Source of the DNA: a bacterium
GTDB lineage: Bacteria; Actinomycetota; Acidimicrobiia; Spongiisociales; Spongiisociaceae
DNA length: 54,422 nucleotides
Assembly (NCBI GenBank): GCA_028821575.1
Contig: JAPPFW010000048.1
Span: 1-54,422, forward strand
Reading direction: 5' to 3'
The first letter of the stretch is position 1; each line of letters begins with the position of its first letter. Under the pieces are notes generated by a model. It saw nothing but the letters and a program-made list of their open reading frames with translations. It was not told the DNA's origin and did no database searches. Made by a program: the position numbers and the translations under genes. Below, one piece after another: positions 8,209 to 16,632 of this stretch.

Positions 8209-9345
8209 ATGAACTTCCTTGAACACGCTGCAAAGGCGATGCTGTCGGAGGGGGGCGTGCGGGTACCGGCCGGCGCACTGGCTCCGACGCCGGATAGCGC
8301 CGCAAGGACGGCTCGCCGTCTCGGATCGGTGATGGTCAAGGCGCAGGTCCCGATGGGGGGCCGCGGGAAGTCAGGTGGCATCAGGTCCTCTCAGACCCCC
8401 GACGAAGCGTATCGGGTCGCTGCGGAGTTCTTGGGGAGCCGCCTTGGCGGGCACAGGGTTGCCGAGGTATTGGTCGAGGAGCGCATCCCCACCGTTTCGG
8501 AACTCTACGCCGCGGTCCTCAACCATCCCGCGGGGCCCGCGCGGCGGGTGGTGCTCTCCGAGCTGGGCGGGGTTGACATCGAGGAAACGGCCCGTAGCGA
8601 TGCCGGGTTGATCCGGACCCTGGACATCGATCCAAGGATGGATCTGCGCCCGGAGGCCGCCCTGCGCTTCGTGACGGAGGCGGGAATAGGCACGGCTGCG
8701 GCAGCCATAGCCGATGTACTCGTCCGGATGTACCGGCTCCACCGGGACTCGGACGCCGAACTCCTCGAGGTCAACCCGCTGGCCGTCACGGATGAAGGCG
8801 AGGTGGTGGCCCTGGACTGCAAGCTCGTAGTGGATGGCGCGGCCGGCGCTCGCCAGCCATCCCTCTCCGCAACCGCGGCGCCGGAGCCTCTGACCGAACT
8901 GGAGAAGGCCGCCCGGGGACTCGGGCTCCAGTTCGTCGAACTCGACGGCGACATCGGCGTGCTCGCCAACGGCGCCGGCCTCACGATGACCACGATGGAC
9001 GTGATCTCTCACCTCGGGGGCCGGCCCGCCAACTTCCTCGAGATAGGCGGTGACGCGTACACGAAGGCTCGCCCGGCGCTCGAACTCGTGCTTGCACACG
9101 CTGGGGTGCGCAGCCTGGTGGTCAACTTCTGCGGGGCCTTCGCCCGCACCGACGTGATGATCGACGGGTTGACCGAGGCATGGCTGGAGCTGCAACCGGA
9201 TGTGCCCGCCTTCTTCACAGTCGACGGCACCGGATCCTCGGAGGCCAGGAGGATGCTGAAACAGCGGCTGGGCCTCGAACCGTACGCCACCATGGATGAA
9301 GCGATCGCGGCCGCCATCCGATCCGCCGGCGGCCGAAGCGCATGA
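8209..9345 (+). CDS. ADP-forming acyl-CoA ligase beta subunit (SucC-like)
   Basis: A 378-aa protein with an N-terminal ATP-grasp domain (VMVKAQVPMGGRGKSGGI near residues 43-60; LLEVNPLAV near 185) and a C-terminal CoA-ligase domain (ANGAGLTMTTMDVISHLGGRPANFLEIGG). This is the organisation of the succinyl-CoA synthetase beta chain and its paralogues. Sequence divergence and the SauS-like neighbour suggest a paralogue for another acid, possibly sulfoacetate (SqwK/L type). The stop overlaps the alpha-subunit ATG by 4 bp. It lacks a visible Shine-Dalgarno sequence; the heptamer repeat occupies that place. Confidence 0.85.
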   Translation: MNFLEHAAKAMLSEGGVRVPAGALAPTPDSAARTARRLGSVMVKAQVPMGGRGKSGGIRSSQTPDEAYRVAAEFLGSRLGGHRVAEVLVEERIPTVSELYAAVLNHPAGPARRVVLSELGGVDIEETARSDAGLIRTLDIDPRMDLRPEAALRFVTEAGIGTAAAAIADVLVRMYRLHRDSDAELLEVNPLAVTDEGEVVALDCKLVVDGAAGARQPSLSATAAPEPLTELEKAARGLGLQFVELDGDIGVLANGAGLTMTTMDVISHLGGRPANFLEIGGDAYTKARPALELVLAHAGVRSLVVNFCGAFARTDVMIDGLTEAWLELQPDVPAFFTVDGTGSSEARRMLKQRLGLEPYATMDEAIAAAIRSAGGRSA

Positions 9346-10205
9346 TCGTTCGGGGCCACGAGCGCGTGCTGGTCCAGGGGATCACCGGACGCCAGGCCAC
9401 GTACTGGACCGCCCGGATGCAGGAGTACGGGACCCGGATCGTCGCCGGCACGAGCCCCCGCAGGGCCGGGATCACCCACTGCGGGGTTCCGGTTCACGGG
9501 ACCGCCGCAGACGCGATGGAGGCGACCCCCTTCGACGTCGCGGTCCTGTTCGTTCCCCCGCTCAGCGTGGAGGTTGCAGCCCTCGACGCCATCGAGGCGG
9601 GGGCCTCCAAGCTGGTGATCCTCACCGAACACGTCCCCGTGCGAGACGTGATGAACCTGATCTCGGCCGCCCGCGCCGCCGGGACGGGAGTGGTGGGCCC
9701 CAACACGGCCGGGTTGGTGACGCCCGGCGAGTGCTTCGTCGGTTTCATGCCCGCTTTCGATCCATCGATATTCCGGCCGGGCCGCATCGGGGTGGTGTCG
9801 CGCAGCGGCAGCCTCGGGACCCTGGCCTGCCTCAACATCGTCCGGGCCGGGTACGGCCAGTCGGCGTTCGTCGGCATCGGGGGTGACCCGGTGCTGGGTA
9901 CCCGCACTCGCGACGCCCTGGAGGTCCTGGAGCAGGATCGGCGCACTGACGCCGTGGTACTGATCGGCGAGATCGGTGGTGACATGGAGGAGGAGGCGGC
10001 CGGGTACGTGCAGCGGATGAGCAAGCCCGTCGTGGCGTTCGTCGCCGGGCGCGCCGCACCCCCCGACCGGAGGATGGGACACGCCGGTGCGATCTTCCAG
10101 GGAGACCGGGGCTCCTACACGTCGAAGAAGCTGGCTCTGGAGGATGCCGGCGCCGTCCTCCTCGACGCTCCGTCCGAGATCGGACCGGCCCTGAAGCAGA
10201 TCTAG
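9342..10205 (+). CDS. ADP-forming acyl-CoA ligase alpha subunit (SucD-like)
   Basis: A 287-aa protein with an N-terminal CoA-binding Rossmann domain (VLVQGITGRQATYWTARM) and the phosphohistidine loop RRMGHAGAIF with the catalytic His247. This subunit takes the phosphate from acyl phosphate and carries it to ADP or GDP. It is coupled to the beta subunit by ATGA overlap. Together they interconvert acyl-CoA and acid with ATP formation. Housekeeping succinyl-CoA synthetase is possible, but the location opposite a CoA-acylating aldehyde dehydrogenase favours a dedicated catabolic ligase. The TAG stop is fused to a GTGGCTT heptamer repeat. Confidence 0.85.
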   Translation: MIVRGHERVLVQGITGRQATYWTARMQEYGTRIVAGTSPRRAGITHCGVPVHGTAADAMEATPFDVAVLFVPPLSVEVAALDAIEAGASKLVILTEHVPVRDVMNLISAARAAGTGVVGPNTAGLVTPGECFVGFMPAFDPSIFRPGRIGVVSRSGSLGTLACLNIVRAGYGQSAFVGIGGDPVLGTRTRDALEVLEQDRRTDAVVLIGEIGGDMEEEAAGYVQRMSKPVVAFVAGRAAPPDRRMGHAGAIFQGDRGSYTSKKLALEDAGAVLLDAPSEIGPALKQI

Positions 10206-10222
10206 TGGCTTGTGGCTTGTGG
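10205..10222 (+). repeat. Heptamer repeat (GTGGCTT) x2.6 at a TAG stop
   Basis: Two copies of GTGGCTT plus GTGG start on the last base of the alpha-subunit stop codon. The 15 bases TAGTGGCTTGTGGCT are identical to the ends of the genes at 24734 and 31962 on the minus strand. Confidence 0.75.
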
Positions 10223-10294
10223 TCGAGCGACTACTTAGCTCAAAGGAACCGAGGACAACCGGCATCGCGCCACCTCCCTAACACCCAAGACCGA

Positions 10295-10315
10295 CCTGGC
10301 ACCTGGGATCTGGCA
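10295..10315 (+). repeat. Heptamer repeat, three CCTGGCA-like units
   Basis: Three successive 7-bp units, CCTGGCA, CCTGGGA and TCTGGCA, lie 13 bp past the MBL-rhodanese stop codon in that gene's direction. The unit complement TGCCAGG matches the GGTGCCA units at 14550. Confidence 0.6.
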
Positions 10316-10327
10316 CCAAGACCAGGG

Positions 10328-11689
10328 TCAAGCGGTCGACTCGGACAGTTGCTCCAGCACTTCGGGAACGCCTTCCGGAGTCACCACGATGAGTCGCAGG
10401 CCCGCGGCTTCCAAGGCGGCGGCAGCGGCGAAGGCCCGGTAGCCGCTCCCGCACGTCACCCACACGTCTCGCGACGGGTCCAACCCCTCGGGGAGGCCGT
10501 CATCGAGCTGTGGCACGTAGCGGTAGAGCGACCCCTCGATGTGGCCCTCTTGCCACTCCCCCGGAGAGCGGACGTCGAGTACCTGGATGTCCCGACCTGA
10601 TGAGAGGACCGAGGCCAACTCGTCCGTGGTCCTGGTCTCGAACGATGCCGGCGTGCCGCCGGCAGCCACCCAACCGGATACTCCGTACAGAACTCCGAAC
10701 ACCCTGTCGAAACCGATCCGCCCGAACTGGCGAGCTACCTCCTCTACATCCTGACCGGGCTCGGCGACGAGGGCCACCGGGCTGTCGAAGGGCAGGAGCC
10801 ACCCCGCCCACACCGCCACCTGATCGCTCATCTCCAGCCCGAGCGATCCCGGAATGTGCCCTGCCGCGTAGGCGGCACGAGGTCTTATATCGACCAGCCT
10901 GACGTCGTCCGGCAGGTCGGACGGGTCGAGCGCGTCGAGCTGCGGGCGGGGCAAGGGCCGCGGTCCCATCAGGTTGATGGGACCCATGTGGGAGTAGTAG
11001 GCCGGGAAGGGCTGCAACCCCGACAGTTGGCCCTCCACGAAGGCGTCGACGTCCGGATATGCCAGCACCGGGTTGGTCCGCCGCTCCATCCCGATCGTCG
11101 ACGTCGACCTTCCGGCTCCCGACGCTGTGCAGAACGATCCCTCGCCGTGGGTGGGATAGAGGCCGGTCTCGTCGGGAAGCTCCGCCAGCCGGTTGACCGA
11201 CCCGTACTGGAGCCGGGCGAGTTGGCGGGCCCGGTCGTCTCCGAGCAGGTCGGGCCGCCCGGCGGAGCCCACCAGCAGGCTTCCTCCGGAGAACACCGCC
11301 GCGACCTCCCCTTCCAAGAGGATCAGGTAGCTCATGTGCTCGGGCGTGTGGCCGGGCGTGTGCACCGGCCGGATCGCTACCGGGCCACCGGGGAGGTCCT
11401 CGCGGTGGAAGGCAGGGAGGTGATCGAAGGCAGCGCCAGCGGCTGCCGGAAGCACGAGACGGGCACCGGTGCGCCCGGCGAGGTCGCGCCCGCCCGAGAC
11501 GTAGTCGTTGTGGATGTGGGTCTCAAGGACATGGGTGAGGTGTATGCCTGCATCTAGGACGGCTCGCTCGAACCGCTCCACGTCCCGCTGCGGGTCAACC
11601 ACCACCCCGCCGTCGTCGTGTGTCAGCAGGTAGGTGCTGTCTCCCAACCCGTCGGTACGAAACGCCGTGATCTGCACATCCCTCCCCAC
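10328..11689 (-). CDS. MBL-fold hydrolase / rhodanese fusion (persulfide dioxygenase-like)
   Basis: A 453-aa protein. Residues 1-210 form a metallo-beta-lactamase domain with THIHNDYVSGG (His58, His60, Asp62), HTPGHTPEHMSYL, and YPTHGEGSFC. Two rhodanese domains follow. The first (about 255-345) lacks the active-site Cys, having VALVAEPGQD where a Cys loop is expected. The second (about 355-450) has VTCGSGYRA and should be active. Relatives with this architecture oxidise glutathione or other persulfides and transfer sulfane sulfur. It stands alone on the minus strand. The GTG start at 11689 places the first strand normally. Confidence 0.88.
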   Translation of the reverse strand: MGRDVQITAFRTDGLGDSTYLLTHDDGGVVVDPQRDVERFERAVLDAGIHLTHVLETHIHNDYVSGGRDLAGRTGARLVLPAAAGAAFDHLPAFHREDLPGGPVAIRPVHTPGHTPEHMSYLILLEGEVAAVFSGGSLLVGSAGRPDLLGDDRARQLARLQYGSVNRLAELPDETGLYPTHGEGSFCTASGAGRSTSTIGMERRTNPVLAYPDVDAFVEGQLSGLQPFPAYYSHMGPINLMGPRPLPRPQLDALDPSDLPDDVRLVDIRPRAAYAAGHIPGSLGLEMSDQVAVWAGWLLPFDSPVALVAEPGQDVEEVARQFGRIGFDRVFGVLYGVSGWVAAGGTPASFETRTTDELASVLSSGRDIQVLDVRSPGEWQEGHIEGSLYRYVPQLDDGLPEGLDPSRDVWVTCGSGYRAFAAAAALEAAGLRLIVVTPEGVPEVLEQLSESTA

Positions 11690-11756
11690 TGCCGCGACAT
11701 GCCGGTCGACCCCACAATATCGGCATGGAAGGACCGTCCGGGCCCGTCTGGGTGCC

Positions 11757-12353
11757 CTACCCCGACCCGCCGGTCGAGACCCGATCTTCGAGGTGCCTGA
11801 GGTCCAGCGCCAGTCCGGCCACCATCAGGTAGGCCTTATCCGCCCGGGATGCGACCAGCTGATTCACGCGCCCCAGCACGTCCCTGTACTCCCTTGCAAG
11901 CGCTGATGCAGGCACTATGCCCTGGCCAACCTCGTTGCTGACCAGGATCCACCTGCCGCCCCCCTCGTCGATCAGGTCGAGTAGGCGCCCCACCGTCTCC
12001 AGGATCATGCCCTCCACGCCGGAATCCTCCTCGTCCGCGAGTAGGAGGTTGCTCACCCACAGGGTCAGGCAGTCCAGGACGAACGTGTCGTAGCGACCGA
12101 TGAGCGGCCGGACCGCGTCGCCGACATGGATCGGCTCCTCGAGGGTATCCCAGTGGTCCGGCCGGTAGCGTCGGTGCGAAGCGATACGCCGGCGCATCGC
12201 TTCGTCAAGGGCTTCGGCGGTGGCGATGAAGAGCACCCTTCCCCCATCCCTCGCCATGCGCTCCGCCGCGGTGCTCTTTCCGGAGCGGGCACCACCGAGA
12301 ACCAGCACGAGTTCGTCCGGGCGAGCCGCGGACCGGTCCGAGCTGTCAGGCAT
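11757..12353 (-). CDS. cobU: Adenosylcobinamide kinase / adenosylcobinamide-phosphate guanylyltransferase
   Basis: A 198-aa bifunctional enzyme of the nucleotide-loop pathway that phosphorylates adenosylcobinamide and then adds GMP. The P-loop GGARSGKST lies near residue 20, followed by ATAEALDEAMRRRIASHRRYRP with the guanylylated His region, then LDCLTLWVSNLL and SNEVGQGIVP. ATG 12353 is chosen because it gives the standard family length and an 8-bp overlap with the phosphatase gene upstream. It is the last gene of the minus-strand cobalamin operon. Confidence 0.93.
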   Translation of the reverse strand: MPDSSDRSAARPDELVLVLGGARSGKSTAAERMARDGGRVLFIATAEALDEAMRRRIASHRRYRPDHWDTLEEPIHVGDAVRPLIGRYDTFVLDCLTLWVSNLLLADEEDSGVEGMILETVGRLLDLIDEGGGRWILVSNEVGQGIVPASALAREYRDVLGRVNQLVASRADKAYLMVAGLALDLRHLEDRVSTGGSG

Positions 12354-12975
12354 CGAAGCCCGACCCCAGATGGCTGGTGTCGTTGAGCAGGTCGAGAGTC
12401 GCGCCGCCCCCCTCGTACACGGTGACGACCGACAGGCCGGCGTTCGACAGCCGCACCCTCCACATTGCATCGACGGACAACCCGAGCATCGACACCATCA
12501 TGGCGCGCAGGGTGCCGCCGTGGGAAACGACCAGGAGGTTCCCGCCGGCACCGTCATGCCCGGCCCTGATCCGCGCCACGGCGCCGGCCGCCCTGCTCAG
12601 GAGCGCCCGGTCGCTCTCTCCTCCCGGTGGGGCGAAATCCGGCCTCTCGTCGAACAACTCCTCCAACATGCGGGGGTACCGGCGCCTGAGCTCCTCGTAG
12701 GTCATGCCCTCCCACTCGCCGAAGTTCTTCTCCCTCAGATCACGCCGGTAGACGATCGGGGTTTCCCGGCCGCGCATGACGGGTGCTGCCGTATCCGCAG
12801 CCCGCACCAGATCGCTGGCGTAGGCCGCCTCGAAGGCGACCGGGGCCAGCCGGACCCCTATGGCCTCCGCCTGCTCGAGTCCCTCCCGATTCAAGGGCGG
12901 GTCCGCCTGGCCCTGGGCCCGCCCGACCCTGTTCCATTCGGTCTGCCCGTGCCGTACTAGGAACCACCTACGCAT
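12346..12975 (-). CDS. Histidine phosphatase family protein (CobC-like alpha-ribazole phosphatase)
   Basis: A 209-aa phosphoglycerate-mutase-like phosphatase. The catalytic motif LVRHGQTEWN starts near residue 6, with His9 as phospho-acceptor; the second active-site motif is VVSHGGTLRAMM. Placement between cobQ and cobU suggests it removes the phosphate from alpha-ribazole phosphate or adenosylcobalamin phosphate, but a generic member of the superfamily cannot be excluded. ATG 12975 has GGGGG six bases upstream; an ATG two codons earlier is possible. Confidence 0.85.
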   Translation of the reverse strand: MRRWFLVRHGQTEWNRVGRAQGQADPPLNREGLEQAEAIGVRLAPVAFEAAYASDLVRAADTAAPVMRGRETPIVYRRDLREKNFGEWEGMTYEELRRRYPRMLEELFDERPDFAPPGGESDRALLSRAAGAVARIRAGHDGAGGNLLVVSHGGTLRAMMVSMLGLSVDAMWRVRLSNAGLSVVTVYEGGGATLDLLNDTSHLGSGFDA

Positions 12976-13058
12976 GCGCATCCCCCAGGATGTGCCCGTC
13001 GGCGTCAACGGCTGCGGGCCACCGTACGGCTCCCGTCCGATCGGCCAACCTCCCGGCG

Positions 13059-14537
13059 CTAACGAGCCAACTCCGCGTTGAAGAGTGCGTCGGTGTCGAC
13101 AGCGGCCTCGAGAGCAGAGGCCACCTCGTCGAGGGCCTCCTCCACAACAGCCGCGAATTCGAGTTCGGGGTCGGCGGCGGCGCCGAGGCGAGCCAGCCAG
13201 GCCCGCCGGTACCCGTCGCTGTTGAAGAGCCCGTGCACGTGGACCCCGCCGATCCGCCCGTCCGGGCTCTGCGCGCCATCGGGGCCGTATGTTATGTGGA
13301 GAAGGGGCCGGCCGAGATCGGGGCCGGTGACCCGCCCGTTGTGTATCTCGTAGCCGTGGACGGGCGTCCCGGACAGGGCACATCGCCCCGACGCTTCCCG
13401 CACGATCTTCGTGTCCGCCATGGTGGTCTCCATGTCGAGCAGCCCGAAGCCTGGGACGCTCCGTGCCGGTCCGTCCACACCGTTGGGGTCGTGTACCGCC
13501 CGTCCCAGCATCTGCATCCCCCCGCAGATGCCGAACACCCGCCCGCCTCCTCGGGCATGCGCGATTATGTCGTGGTCCCAGCCCTGTTCCCTGCAGAAGT
13601 CCAGGTCCCCGATCGTCGACTTGGTACCCGGCAAGAGGATGACATCGGCATCCCTCGGGATCGGTCTGCCCGGCCGGATGAGCAGGCACTCCACGCCGGG
13701 CTCGGCGAGGAGAGGATCGAGATCGTCGTGGTTGGCGATCCGGCCGAGTTGGGGAACCGCCACGCGCAGCGGGCTCGGATCGCCGGACGATCGGGACGCC
13801 ATTTCAACCGTCTCGGGAAACGCCACCGCGTCCTCCGATGGCAAACGGGCCGCGGCCGGCAACCAGGGCACGACACCGAAACACCTCCAACCGGTGCGCT
13901 GCTCGATCAGTTCGATGCCGGGTTCGAATATGCGCCGGGCTCCCCGGAACTTGTTGATGATGAACCCGGTCACCATGGCTGTGTCATCCGGATCCAGGAC
14001 CGCATGGGTACCCACGAGCGACGCGATCACCCCGCCCCGGTCGATGTCGCCCACGATGCACACCGGTACGCGGGCCCGGAGGGCGAAGCCCATGTTTGCG
14101 ATGTCGCGGTAGCGAAGGTTCGTCTCGGCGGGGCTTCCCGCGCCTTCCACGATGACGAGGTCGTTGGTTGCTACCAGTTTGTTGAAGCTGTCCATGACCA
14201 CGTCGAGCAACCCGCTGCGGTCACGGACGTAGTCGCCGGGTTCGAGGAGACCGTGCCGCTCCCCTCGGACGATCAACTGCGCGGTCCGATCGGACTGCGG
14301 CTTGATCAGGATCGGGTTGAGATCGGGGCGAGCCGGAACCCCCGCGGCGCGGGCCTGCAAGGCCTGGGCCCGGCCGATCTCGCCGCCTCCCGCGCAGGCC
14401 GCGGCGTTGTTGGACATGTTCTGGGGCTTGAACGGGGAAACAGCAAGGCCGCGCCGCACGGCCAGGCGGCAGAGCCCTGCCACGATCAGGGACTTGCCGG
14501 CACTCGAGGCGGTCCCCTGGATCATGATGGCGCGCAT
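13059..14537 (-). CDS. cobQ: Cobyric acid synthase
   Basis: A 492-aa glutamine amidotransferase that amidates four side chains of adenosylcobyrinic a,c-diamide. The N-terminal dethiobiotin-synthetase-like ATPase domain starts with MIQGTASSAGKSLIVAGLCR and contains FKPQNMSNNA. The C-terminal triad-type amidotransferase domain has the nucleophile Cys in GICGGMQMLG (near residue 345) and the His in GGVHVHGLF. Length and motif order are typical of CobQ/CbiP. It lies between the aminotransferase gene upstream and the phosphatase gene downstream. Confidence 0.95.
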   Translation of the reverse strand: MRAIMIQGTASSAGKSLIVAGLCRLAVRRGLAVSPFKPQNMSNNAAACAGGGEIGRAQALQARAAGVPARPDLNPILIKPQSDRTAQLIVRGERHGLLEPGDYVRDRSGLLDVVMDSFNKLVATNDLVIVEGAGSPAETNLRYRDIANMGFALRARVPVCIVGDIDRGGVIASLVGTHAVLDPDDTAMVTGFIINKFRGARRIFEPGIELIEQRTGWRCFGVVPWLPAAARLPSEDAVAFPETVEMASRSSGDPSPLRVAVPQLGRIANHDDLDPLLAEPGVECLLIRPGRPIPRDADVILLPGTKSTIGDLDFCREQGWDHDIIAHARGGGRVFGICGGMQMLGRAVHDPNGVDGPARSVPGFGLLDMETTMADTKIVREASGRCALSGTPVHGYEIHNGRVTGPDLGRPLLHITYGPDGAQSPDGRIGGVHVHGLFNSDGYRRAWLARLGAAADPELEFAAVVEEALDEVASALEAAVDTDALFNAELAR

Positions 14538-14549
14538 GGGAGGAGATTA

Positions 14550-14598
14550 GGTGCCAGGTGCCAGGTGTGGGATGACCACTGACACGGACCACTAACCA
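14550..14598. repeat. Heptamer repeat array between cobQ and the aminotransferase gene
   Basis: Read on the plus strand: GGTGCCA twice, GGTGTGG, GATGACC, ACTGACA, CGGACCA and CTAACCA, seven successive 7-bp units with drifting sequence. On the minus strand the array starts at the TAG stop of the aminotransferase gene (14594-14592) and fills the gap to cobQ, so it would be inside the operon mRNA. Confidence 0.7.
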
Positions 14599-15671
14599 CC
14601 AATCACGTCTGCCAGTGCAGAGATCAGGCGGCGGCTGTCGTCCATCCCTCGGACGCCTATCCGGATGTGTCCGGGCAGGCCGAAGGAGGTGCAGTCGCGG
14701 ACGCAGAGTCCGTGGCGTCTCAGCAACTCGAGGCGGATCTCCGCGGCATTGCCCACCTCCACCAGGAGGAAGTTCGCAGTCGGTGGCGCACACGCCAGGC
14801 CCAGGCCCCGAATCTCGCGTACCAGGTACTCCCTGGCAGCCTTCACGACCCGCCGGCCTTCCTCAACATGGTCGGGGTCCTCCAGTGCGGCTACGCCTGC
14901 GGCCTGGGCGACCGCATTCACGCTCCACGTGGGCTGAAAGGGGCTCATCTCCCGTACCAGCCGGACCGGAGCCAGCATGTATCCCAGCCGCAGCCCGGTG
15001 AGGCCGTGGTCCTTGGTCATCGACCGGATCAGCACGACGTTTCCTAGTTCGAGCAGGAATGTCGAGTTCCATCGCTCGTCCACGAAGGACGCGTACGCCT
15101 CGTCCAGCACCAGCAGCCCGGTATCCCCGACCGCCCGGGCGCACGCTTCGATTTGGTCGGGCTCCAGGTAGGCGCCGGTCGGGTTGTTGGGGTTGCAGAT
15201 GTACGCGACCGCGGGCCGAAGTTGGGCGAGGCGGCGCGCTGCTTCCGGGATGTCCCAGCGGAACCACTTCTCGGACGTGGCCCCCACGAAATGGGGCGCG
15301 ACCCGCTGGAGGCGGCAGGCCGCCTCGTACTCACCGAATGTCGGGGCGAAGACGGCGGCGACGTCGCCCTGTCCCAGCCGCGCTCGGGCCACCAGGTGGA
15401 TCAGTTCGGTCGACCCGTTCCCGACGAGGATCAGCTCCGGCAGGATCCCGAGCTTCTCGCTGAGAGCGTTACGCAGTTGCACACAGTCGGGATCGGGATA
15501 GGTGGACAGGTCCATGTGCCGGATGGCATTCATGAGCCGGGGGGAGACCCCGACGGGGTTGATGCTGGCACTGAAGTCCACCACCTCGTCGCGCCGCAGG
15601 CCGAGGGCCTTCAACTCGGCCGTGTTCAGGCCGCCGTGGAAGGGACGGGATACCCGCACTGCGCCTACCAA
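14592..15671 (-). CDS. cobD: L-threonine-O-3-phosphate decarboxylase / class II PLP aminotransferase-like
   Basis: A 359-aa aspartate-aminotransferase-fold protein close to histidinol-phosphate aminotransferase. It has DFSASINPVGVSP near residue 32, the PNNPTGAYLEP loop, VLDEAYASF, and the PLP lysine in SMTKDHGLTGLRLGY. In cobalamin operons this family (CobD in Salmonella, CobC in Pseudomonas naming) makes aminopropanol phosphate for the loop. Its start overlaps the cbiB stop by 7 bp. A TTG start at 15671 with AGGGG upstream is used; a GTG five codons later is an alternative. Confidence 0.88.
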   Translation of the reverse strand: MVGAVRVSRPFHGGLNTAELKALGLRRDEVVDFSASINPVGVSPRLMNAIRHMDLSTYPDPDCVQLRNALSEKLGILPELILVGNGSTELIHLVARARLGQGDVAAVFAPTFGEYEAACRLQRVAPHFVGATSEKWFRWDIPEAARRLAQLRPAVAYICNPNNPTGAYLEPDQIEACARAVGDTGLLVLDEAYASFVDERWNSTFLLELGNVVLIRSMTKDHGLTGLRLGYMLAPVRLVREMSPFQPTWSVNAVAQAAGVAALEDPDHVEEGRRVVKAAREYLVREIRGLGLACAPPTANFLLVEVGNAAEIRLELLRRHGLCVRDCTSFGLPGHIRIGVRGMDDSRRLISALADVIGG

Positions 15672-16621
15672 GAGACCCCTCCGCGTAGCGCCATCACCGC
15701 GACCAATACCGGAACCGCTGTCCCCCCGACCGCGACCGCGAGGCGCACGGCGGCGCCGACGTCGGCGGGAACCGGATCCCGCAGTCCATCACCGATCCGG
15801 TAGTGACCGGTCTTCTCCAGCGCCACCCCCAGGAGCCCGGACGCCGTGCTGATCGTCCAGCCTGCGTTGGGGCTCTCCGTCAGCCCACGGTCCCGCATGG
15901 CGATCCGCCAACCGCGGGCGGCCGGAAGGCCGCAGAGGAGCCTGCCGGCGACCAGCATCAGCAGGGCGCTCAGCCGGGCCGGTATCAGGTTGACCAGATC
16001 ATCGAGCCTGGCAGCGGCCTTGCCCAGGTGTTCGTACCTGCCCCGGTAGCCGATCATGCTGTCCAGGGTGTTGATCGCCCGGTAGGCGAAGGCGCCGGGC
16101 AGGCCGAACAGAGCGAAGGCCAGCCACGGCCCGACGAAGCTGTCCGTGGTGTTCTCTGCCACGGACTCGATGGCGGCCATCGCCACCAGAGGAGGCCCCA
16201 GCGTCCGCGTGTCCCTGCTGACCAGGCTGCGCAGGCTCCGCCGAGCGCCCGCCCCGTCCCCTGCTTCCATGGCCCGCTGCGTCTGCCTTGCAGCCCGACC
16301 CAGCTCGCGGACTGCAAAGGTCGTGCTCAGAAGGACGGACCCCGCAGCCACGTAGACGATCGATCCCAGCTCCCGTAGCCCCGCCGCCGCCAGCCACGCG
16401 AGACCGCCGGCTGCCGCCGGCACGAGTACGGCCATGCCGGCTCCGGCCACCAGCGAGGCCAACCTGCGATCGGGACCGGGCGAGAGTCCCTCGATCCACG
16501 CGATCAGCCTTCCCATCCACACCACCGGGTGAAGAGAGGGTGGCGCCTCCCCGATAACCAGGTCCACCACGATCGCGACGAGCAAGGCCGCCGCATCTAT
16601 ACGCCAATCGCCCGACCACAT
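15665..16621 (-). CDS. cbiB: Adenosylcobinamide-phosphate synthase
   Basis: A 318-aa integral membrane protein with the family N-terminus AALLVAIVVDLVIGEAPPSLHPVVWMGRLI and the diagnostic SVAENTTDSFVGPWLAFALFGLPGAFAYRAINTLDSMIGYR in the middle, and ESPNAGWTISTASGLLGV near the C-terminus. It joins aminopropanol (or its phosphate) to adenosylcobyric acid. ATG 16621 starts exactly at the conserved N-terminus. It lies 11 bp after the cobS stop and overlaps the aminotransferase gene. This CbiB step is called CobD in Pseudomonas nomenclature. Confidence 0.95.
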   Translation of the reverse strand: MWSGDWRIDAAALLVAIVVDLVIGEAPPSLHPVVWMGRLIAWIEGLSPGPDRRLASLVAGAGMAVLVPAAAGGLAWLAAAGLRELGSIVYVAAGSVLLSTTFAVRELGRAARQTQRAMEAGDGAGARRSLRSLVSRDTRTLGPPLVAMAAIESVAENTTDSFVGPWLAFALFGLPGAFAYRAINTLDSMIGYRGRYEHLGKAAARLDDLVNLIPARLSALLMLVAGRLLCGLPAARGWRIAMRDRGLTESPNAGWTISTASGLLGVALEKTGHYRIGDGLRDPVPADVGAAVRLAVAVGGTAVPVLVAVMALRGGVSW

Positions 16622-16632
16622 GCGGCAAATAC

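Noticed and set aside
12783..14582. A 599-codon plus-strand frame across cobQ and the phosphatase gene
   Set aside because: Antisense shadow caused by high GC; the minus-strand genes have full family motifs.
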